DNA of 64,000 nucleotides from Litoreibacter albidus (GTDB lineage Bacteria > Pseudomonadota > Alphaproteobacteria > Rhodobacterales > Rhodobacteraceae). Every line of letters begins with the position of its first letter. The first letter of the stretch is position 1. Below are positions 59,929 to 64,000 of the stretch, in pieces. Both the position numbers and the translations under genes were made by a program. The DNA is taken from NCBI RefSeq assembly GCF_900107015.1, contig NZ_FNOI01000009.1, positions 1 to 64,000 on the forward strand, in the 5' to 3' direction. The notes below the pieces were generated by a model. That model saw only the letters and a list, made by a program, of their open reading frames with translations, had not been told where the DNA came from and did no database searches.

Positions 59929-61497
59929 ATGATCCATGCCAAGATCCTGAATATAACGTTTGCGTTGGCGATGGCCGTGCCGGCTGCCGTATTCGCGCAA
60001 GATCGCCCCGAAATCACGATCGCCGTCGACAACCTGTGGGAAACCATGGATCCGGTGATCGGCATCTCAACCTCCGGTGCGCGGGTACATTACAACGTGT
60101 TCGACACGCTGATCGCGCGCAACCGCTGGGAAGACCCAGACGGTGCAACCTTGGTGCCGCAACTGGCCACCAAGTGGGAGCGCAAAACGCCGATGATCTG
60201 GGAATTCACCCTGCGTGAGGGCGTCAAATTCCATGACGGCCATGTGATGGACGCCGAAGACGTTGCGTTCTCCATGTCGGAGGAACGCCTGTGGGGCGAC
60301 AAGCCATTGGCCCCGCGCGGCAAGCGCTATGCGGCCAACATCATCCGCGTGGAGGCGACCGGTCCTTTGACGGTGGAAGTCGAACTCGACATCGCCGACC
60401 CGACATTCCCGAACCGCTTGGCGACACCCCTCGGCTTTGTTCTGCCGGAGCATTACTACACCGAAGTCGGCACCGACGCCTTTGGCCAGATGCCCATGGG
60501 CACCGGCCCGTATAAGGTCGTAAGCTTCGACCCTTCAACAGAACTGACAGCCGTTGCATTTGACGACTACTGGAACGGGCCCGTGCCTGCGGAAAGCTTG
60601 AACTTTCGCATTGTGCCGGAATTCTCCACACGGTTTGCGGGGCTTGTGTCGGGCGAGTTTGACATCATCGTCTCCATCCCTGCCGACCAGGTTGAGCAGG
60701 TCGACAACGCCGAAGGCGTCAGCGTTATGTCGAAGGGCATCGAGAACTACCCGATGTTCGCCTTCAACATGCTCGACGACGATGAAACCATTCCCAACAA
60801 TCCGCTGACTGACCCGAACCTGCGCAAAGCGATGGTCTCGGCAATCGACCGCGACGCGATTGTGCAAGCCCTTTGGGGCGATAGCACCTTCGTGCCAACA
60901 CCGTTCAACTTTCCTGAATACGGCGACTACTTCGATCCAGACCGCAAGCGGGCCTACCCCTTCGATCCGGAGCGCGCGAAAGAGCTGTTGGCGGCGTCCG
61001 ACTACGACGGCGAAGAGCTGGAATGGCACATCACCCGTGGCTTCTACCCCAACTACGAGATCGCGGCAGAGTTCATGATCGAGCAATGGCGCGACGTCGG
61101 TATCAACGTGAAGATGACGATTGTCGACAACTTCAGCCTCGCCTACGAGCGCCCGTTCCACATGCTCAACATGTCGATGTCCTCGGACTTCTCCGGCGAT
61201 CCATGGCGTCCTTTGTGGTTGGATTGGGGCCCGAATTCCAGCCGCGTGACCGCCAAACACAAGACCTACGTTCCGACAGACAAGTTTCTTGAACTGGGCG
61301 ACAAGTTTGTGAAGGCGCAGGACTTCGAAAGCCGCAAAGCGGCCTACCTTGAACTGGTTGCCGAATGGGAAGACATCACACCCGGCATGTACTTGTGGCG
61401 CAATGTTGTGAGCTACGGCGTCCGCGACGGGCTTGACTGGGATCCAGGCAACTCTGCCGTCACCATCTTCGACAACCGCTTCTTGAAAGTGCAGTAA
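59929..61497 (+). CDS. Dipeptide/nickel-type ABC substrate-binding protein
   Basis: A 522-residue family 5 binding protein with a signal peptide ending near VFA-QD (about residue 24). WEFTLREGVKFHDGHVMDAEDVAFS is the family 5 signature (about 88-112). It binds a peptide or another large polar solute. AGAGGAG lies before the start, 45 bp after the amidase gene. Confidence 0.93.
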   Translation: MIHAKILNITFALAMAVPAAVFAQDRPEITIAVDNLWETMDPVIGISTSGARVHYNVFDTLIARNRWEDPDGATLVPQLATKWERKTPMIWEFTLREGVKFHDGHVMDAEDVAFSMSEERLWGDKPLAPRGKRYAANIIRVEATGPLTVEVELDIADPTFPNRLATPLGFVLPEHYYTEVGTDAFGQMPMGTGPYKVVSFDPSTELTAVAFDDYWNGPVPAESLNFRIVPEFSTRFAGLVSGEFDIIVSIPADQVEQVDNAEGVSVMSKGIENYPMFAFNMLDDDETIPNNPLTDPNLRKAMVSAIDRDAIVQALWGDSTFVPTPFNFPEYGDYFDPDRKRAYPFDPERAKELLAASDYDGEELEWHITRGFYPNYEIAAEFMIEQWRDVGINVKMTIVDNFSLAYERPFHMLNMSMSSDFSGDPWRPLWLDWGPNSSRVTAKHKTYVPTDKFLELGDKFVKAQDFESRKAAYLELVAEWEDITPGMYLWRNVVSYGVRDGLDWDPGNSAVTIFDNRFLKVQ

Positions 61498-61499
61498 GC

Positions 61500-63098
61500 A
61501 TGACGATCCTCTCCATCAACAATCTCTCGGTTGGCCTCCCCGATGGCGGCGACCGCGACCTTGCGGTGGAGGGGGTCACATTCTCTGTCGGCAAGGGGGA
61601 GACCCTGTGCCTTGTCGGCGAGAGTGGCTCTGGCAAATCCGTGGTCGCGCAGGCGGTCATGGGCATGCTCCCACTCCAACTGCCGGTCAAAAGCGGCAAC
61701 ATCGAATTCATGGGCGCGCCCCTGCCCGCCCAACGTGATCCGGCTTATCTGGCGATGCGCTCCGTGCGCATGGCGATGATTTTCCAAGACGCAGGTGCCA
61801 GCCTCGACCCGCTGCAACGCGTCGGTGACCAGCTGGAGGAAATAGCGCTCGTCCACGGCATTGATCGCGCGACACGTAAGAAGATGGTCGCGGATATTCT
61901 GGACGCGGTACATCTACCTGACCCGAAAAAACTGGCCCGCGCCTACCCCCACCAACTGTCGGGCGGTCAAGCGCAACGCGTGGTGATCGCGGCGGCGCTG
62001 CTGTTGAACCCCGAACTTCTGATCGCGGATGAACCGACGACCGCGCTTGATGTGACCACACAAGCCGAGATTTTGGAGCTGATCGAGGAGCTACGCCGCG
62101 ATCGCGGAACGGCGGTTTTGTTCATCACCCACGACTTTGGTGTGGTCAGTGATATCGCGGATCGCGTGGTGGTGATGCGCAAAGGCGAAGTTGTGGAATC
62201 CGGTGAGGCCGCGCCCTTGCTGCGAAACCCGCAGCACCCCTACACCCGCACACTGCTTGCAGCCGCCACCAGCCGCGCAGCACCCCGTGACGCGGTGGAC
62301 AAATCGGCCGTCATGACGGCGCAGAATATCTGCCTCACCTATAAATCCGGCGGACCGTTCAATCGCCGTGAGGTGGAGGCCGTGAAGGATGTCTCCCTCA
62401 CGCTGCACAAAGGGCGCACCACGGCCGTTGTCGGGGAGAGTGGCTCCGGCAAGTCATCCTTCGCACGCTGCCTGCTGCGTCTGGAAGATGTGACCAGCGG
62501 CACCCTGACGTTTGAAGGCCGCGACATCACCCACCTTGAGGGCGCTGAGATGCAAGCCCTGCGCAAGCGTATCCAAGTGGTGTTGCAAGATCCGTTCGGG
62601 GCGCTGAACCCACGCCGCACCATTGGCTCTGCCATCGCGGAAGGTCCGATCATTCACGGCGCAACCCGTGCGGATGCGCGGGCCAAGGCGGAAAACCTGC
62701 TGGAAATGGTTGGCCTGACGCCGCAAGCCTATGATCGCCACCCGCACGAATTCTCCGGCGGCCAACGCCAGCGCATTTGCATTGCCCGCGCGCTGGCCCT
62801 CGATCCTGACGTGCTGATCGCCGATGAATCCGTCAGTGCGCTCGACGTCTCCATCCAAGCGCAAGTTCTCGCGTTGTTTCGCGACTTACAACAGCGGCTC
62901 GGCTTCACCATGCTCTTCATCACCCACGACCTGCGCGTCGCGGCGGCCATCGCAGATGATCTGTTGGTCATGCAAAACGGGCGCGCGGTGGAATACGGGA
63001 ACGCGGCAGAGATTTTCGCCAACCCGTCGCAGGACTACACCAAGGCCCTGCTCGCCGCAGCGCCCGGCCAAGATTTAACGGCGGTATCCGCAGCATGA
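61500..63098 (+). CDS. Fused dipeptide-type ABC ATPase (two NBDs, GsiA-like)
   Basis: A 532-residue fusion of two ATPase domains. Each has Walker A GESGSGKS (near residues 40 and 315), its own signature (LSGGQAQR and FSGGQRQR) and Walker B with IADEP or IADES. It replaces the separate DppD and DppF subunits. It starts 2 bp after the binding-protein stop and overlaps the permease gene by 4 bp. Confidence 0.94.
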   Translation: MTILSINNLSVGLPDGGDRDLAVEGVTFSVGKGETLCLVGESGSGKSVVAQAVMGMLPLQLPVKSGNIEFMGAPLPAQRDPAYLAMRSVRMAMIFQDAGASLDPLQRVGDQLEEIALVHGIDRATRKKMVADILDAVHLPDPKKLARAYPHQLSGGQAQRVVIAAALLLNPELLIADEPTTALDVTTQAEILELIEELRRDRGTAVLFITHDFGVVSDIADRVVVMRKGEVVESGEAAPLLRNPQHPYTRTLLAAATSRAAPRDAVDKSAVMTAQNICLTYKSGGPFNRREVEAVKDVSLTLHKGRTTAVVGESGSGKSSFARCLLRLEDVTSGTLTFEGRDITHLEGAEMQALRKRIQVVLQDPFGALNPRRTIGSAIAEGPIIHGATRADARAKAENLLEMVGLTPQAYDRHPHEFSGGQRQRICIARALALDPDVLIADESVSALDVSIQAQVLALFRDLQQRLGFTMLFITHDLRVAAAIADDLLVMQNGRAVEYGNAAEIFANPSQDYTKALLAAAPGQDLTAVSAA

Positions 63099-64000
63099 TA
63101 AGCTACATCGGACTTCGACTGATACGCGCAGTGGTGACCTTGCTGATCACCATCACGCTTGTTTTCATTTTTATCCGCTTCTCCGGTGATCCCGCAGCGG
63201 CACTCGCCCCGCCCGACGCGCCGCAAGAGGTAATCGACCAATATCGCGAAGCCTTAGGCCTCGATAAACCGCTATGGTCTCAATACACCGCCTACTTGGG
63301 CCAGTTGCTACAAGGGGACTTCGGCTATTCCGTGCACACAGGATTGCCGTCCGTGCAAGTGTTCCTCGCCCGCCTGCCCTCCACATTGTTTCTGGGCGGC
63401 ACGGCGCTGGCCGTGGCCTTGGCCGCTGGCCTGCCGCTTGGCGCAATCGCGGCGCTGAACCGTGGCAAGCCGATTGACCGACTGGTCATGGGCTTCTCCG
63501 TCTTTGCCTTCGCGCTGCCGAACTTCTTGTTCGGATTGGTGATCATCCTGATCGGGGCGCTGGTGTTTCAGACCTATATCGGCTCCAACCCCGATAGCTT
63601 TCTTGACGTGGTGTTCCCCGCGCTGACCCTTGGCCTTGCGTCGATGGGGGCCTTTGCCCGCTTCGCTCGCTCTTCATTGCTGGAAACGATCAACGCCCCC
63701 TTCATGGTCGCGGCAGAGGCGCGTGGCATCGGGCGCACCCGCCGTTTGCTGCGCCACGCGGTGCCCAACGCATCCATCCCGCTGGTCACCCTGATCGGCC
63801 TTAGTCTTGGCGGCCTCATCGCGGGCTCTATCGTGACGGAGCAGGTGTTTGGCTGGCCCGGTGTCGGGCAACTCTTGGTGCGCTCGGTCGCGACCCGCGA
63901 CATCGCAACCGTGCAATTCATCGTGCTGGCCGTGGCTGTAACAATGATCCTCGCCAACCTGATCGTCGACTTGCTCTACCTCGTTATTGACCCAAGGATC
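63095..64000 (+). CDS. Dipeptide-type ABC permease (DppB-like), cut by window end
   Basis: The first 302 codons of a permease, open to the last base of the window. It has about six helices, the N-terminal segment with GDPAAALAPPDAPQEVIDQYREALGLDKPL and the loop AAEARGIGRTRRLLRHAVPNA before the last two helices. Reading LYLVIDPRI at the edge suggests only a few residues are missing. The ATG overlaps the ATPase stop (ATGA). The partner DppC-like permease should follow outside the window. Confidence 0.9.
   Translation, partial: MISYIGLRLIRAVVTLLITITLVFIFIRFSGDPAAALAPPDAPQEVIDQYREALGLDKPLWSQYTAYLGQLLQGDFGYSVHTGLPSVQVFLARLPSTLFLGGTALAVALAAGLPLGAIAALNRGKPIDRLVMGFSVFAFALPNFLFGLVIILIGALVFQTYIGSNPDSFLDVVFPALTLGLASMGAFARFARSSLLETINAPFMVAAEARGIGRTRRLLRHAVPNASIPLVTLIGLSLGGLIAGSIVTEQVFGWPGVGQLLVRSVATRDIATVQFIVLAVAVTMILANLIVDLLYLVIDPRI

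Noticed and set aside
1-64000. CRISPR array, tRNA or rRNA genes, prophage or insertion sequence
   Set aside because: No regular repeat-spacer pattern, cloverleaf-like sequence, transposase, integrase or phage gene was found on either strand.

Overview
The window reads as a catabolic stretch of a marine alphaproteobacterium, most likely of the Rhodobacteraceae (Roseobacter group). This rests on gene content (TRAP, TTT and many ABC uptake systems, kduI/kduD, RpiR/FadR/LysR regulators), tight ATGA-type gene overlaps and moderately high GC. I could not check the taxon by search. No rRNA, tRNA, CRISPR, prophage or insertion sequence was seen.

Layout. 0-3.7 kb: a small secreted repeat protein, then a redox/thiol module (Rrf2 regulator, dithiol-oxidase-like flavoprotein, methyltransferase, bicupin). 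3.7-18.4 kb: an 11-gene uronate-oligosaccharide operon (kduI, DUF2264, GH105, heparinase II/III-like lyase, sugar ABC transporter, GH88, YesL, kduD). A FadR-type regulator and an orphan beta-sandwich protein lie divergent to it. 18.4-24.9 kb: a TetR-TRAP operon with a metal-ligand-depleted M24 protein, a GAF-like protein and an M20 amidohydrolase. 25.1-37.7 kb: two divergent operons for an unidentified sugar. One holds a cupin phosphoglucose isomerase, KDPG aldolase, AroE-like protein, 2-hydroxyacid dehydrogenase, UlaG-like hydrolase and RpiR. The other holds a sugar ABC transporter, FGGY kinase, HAD phosphatase and aldo/keto reductase. Two matching GTAG-N5-CTAC dyads sit in the shared promoter region. 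38.0-44.4 kb: a polyamine-type ABC transporter beside RidA, a ureohydrolase and a LysR regulator. 44.5-50.4 kb: TRAP transporter, amidase, RidA-like protein, LysR. 50.6-56.3 kb: FadR, a tripartite tricarboxylate transporter, SDR, RraA-like and dioxygenase-like cupin. 56.3-64 kb: MFS exporter, LysR, nitrilase-family hydrolase and a dipeptide-type ABC transporter cut by the window end.

The genes form seven or eight substrate modules, most with their own uptake system, regulator and first catabolic enzymes. The left half handles sugars and uronates. The right half is rich in C-N bond hydrolases (M20, ureohydrolase, amidase, nitrilase family). KduI and KduD would deliver 2-keto-3-deoxygluconate. 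Its kinase (KdgK) is absent from the window, while a KDPG aldolase lies in the neighbouring sugar operon, so the two sugar modules may share lower steps.

Most likely undescribed: the cytoplasmic DUF2264/GH105/GH88/heparinase operon with its divergent DUF7402-like protein; the RpiR-linked divergent sugar regulon with its AroE-like enzyme; and the TTT-SDR-RraA-cupin operon. All functional calls come from reading motifs by eye, without database searches.
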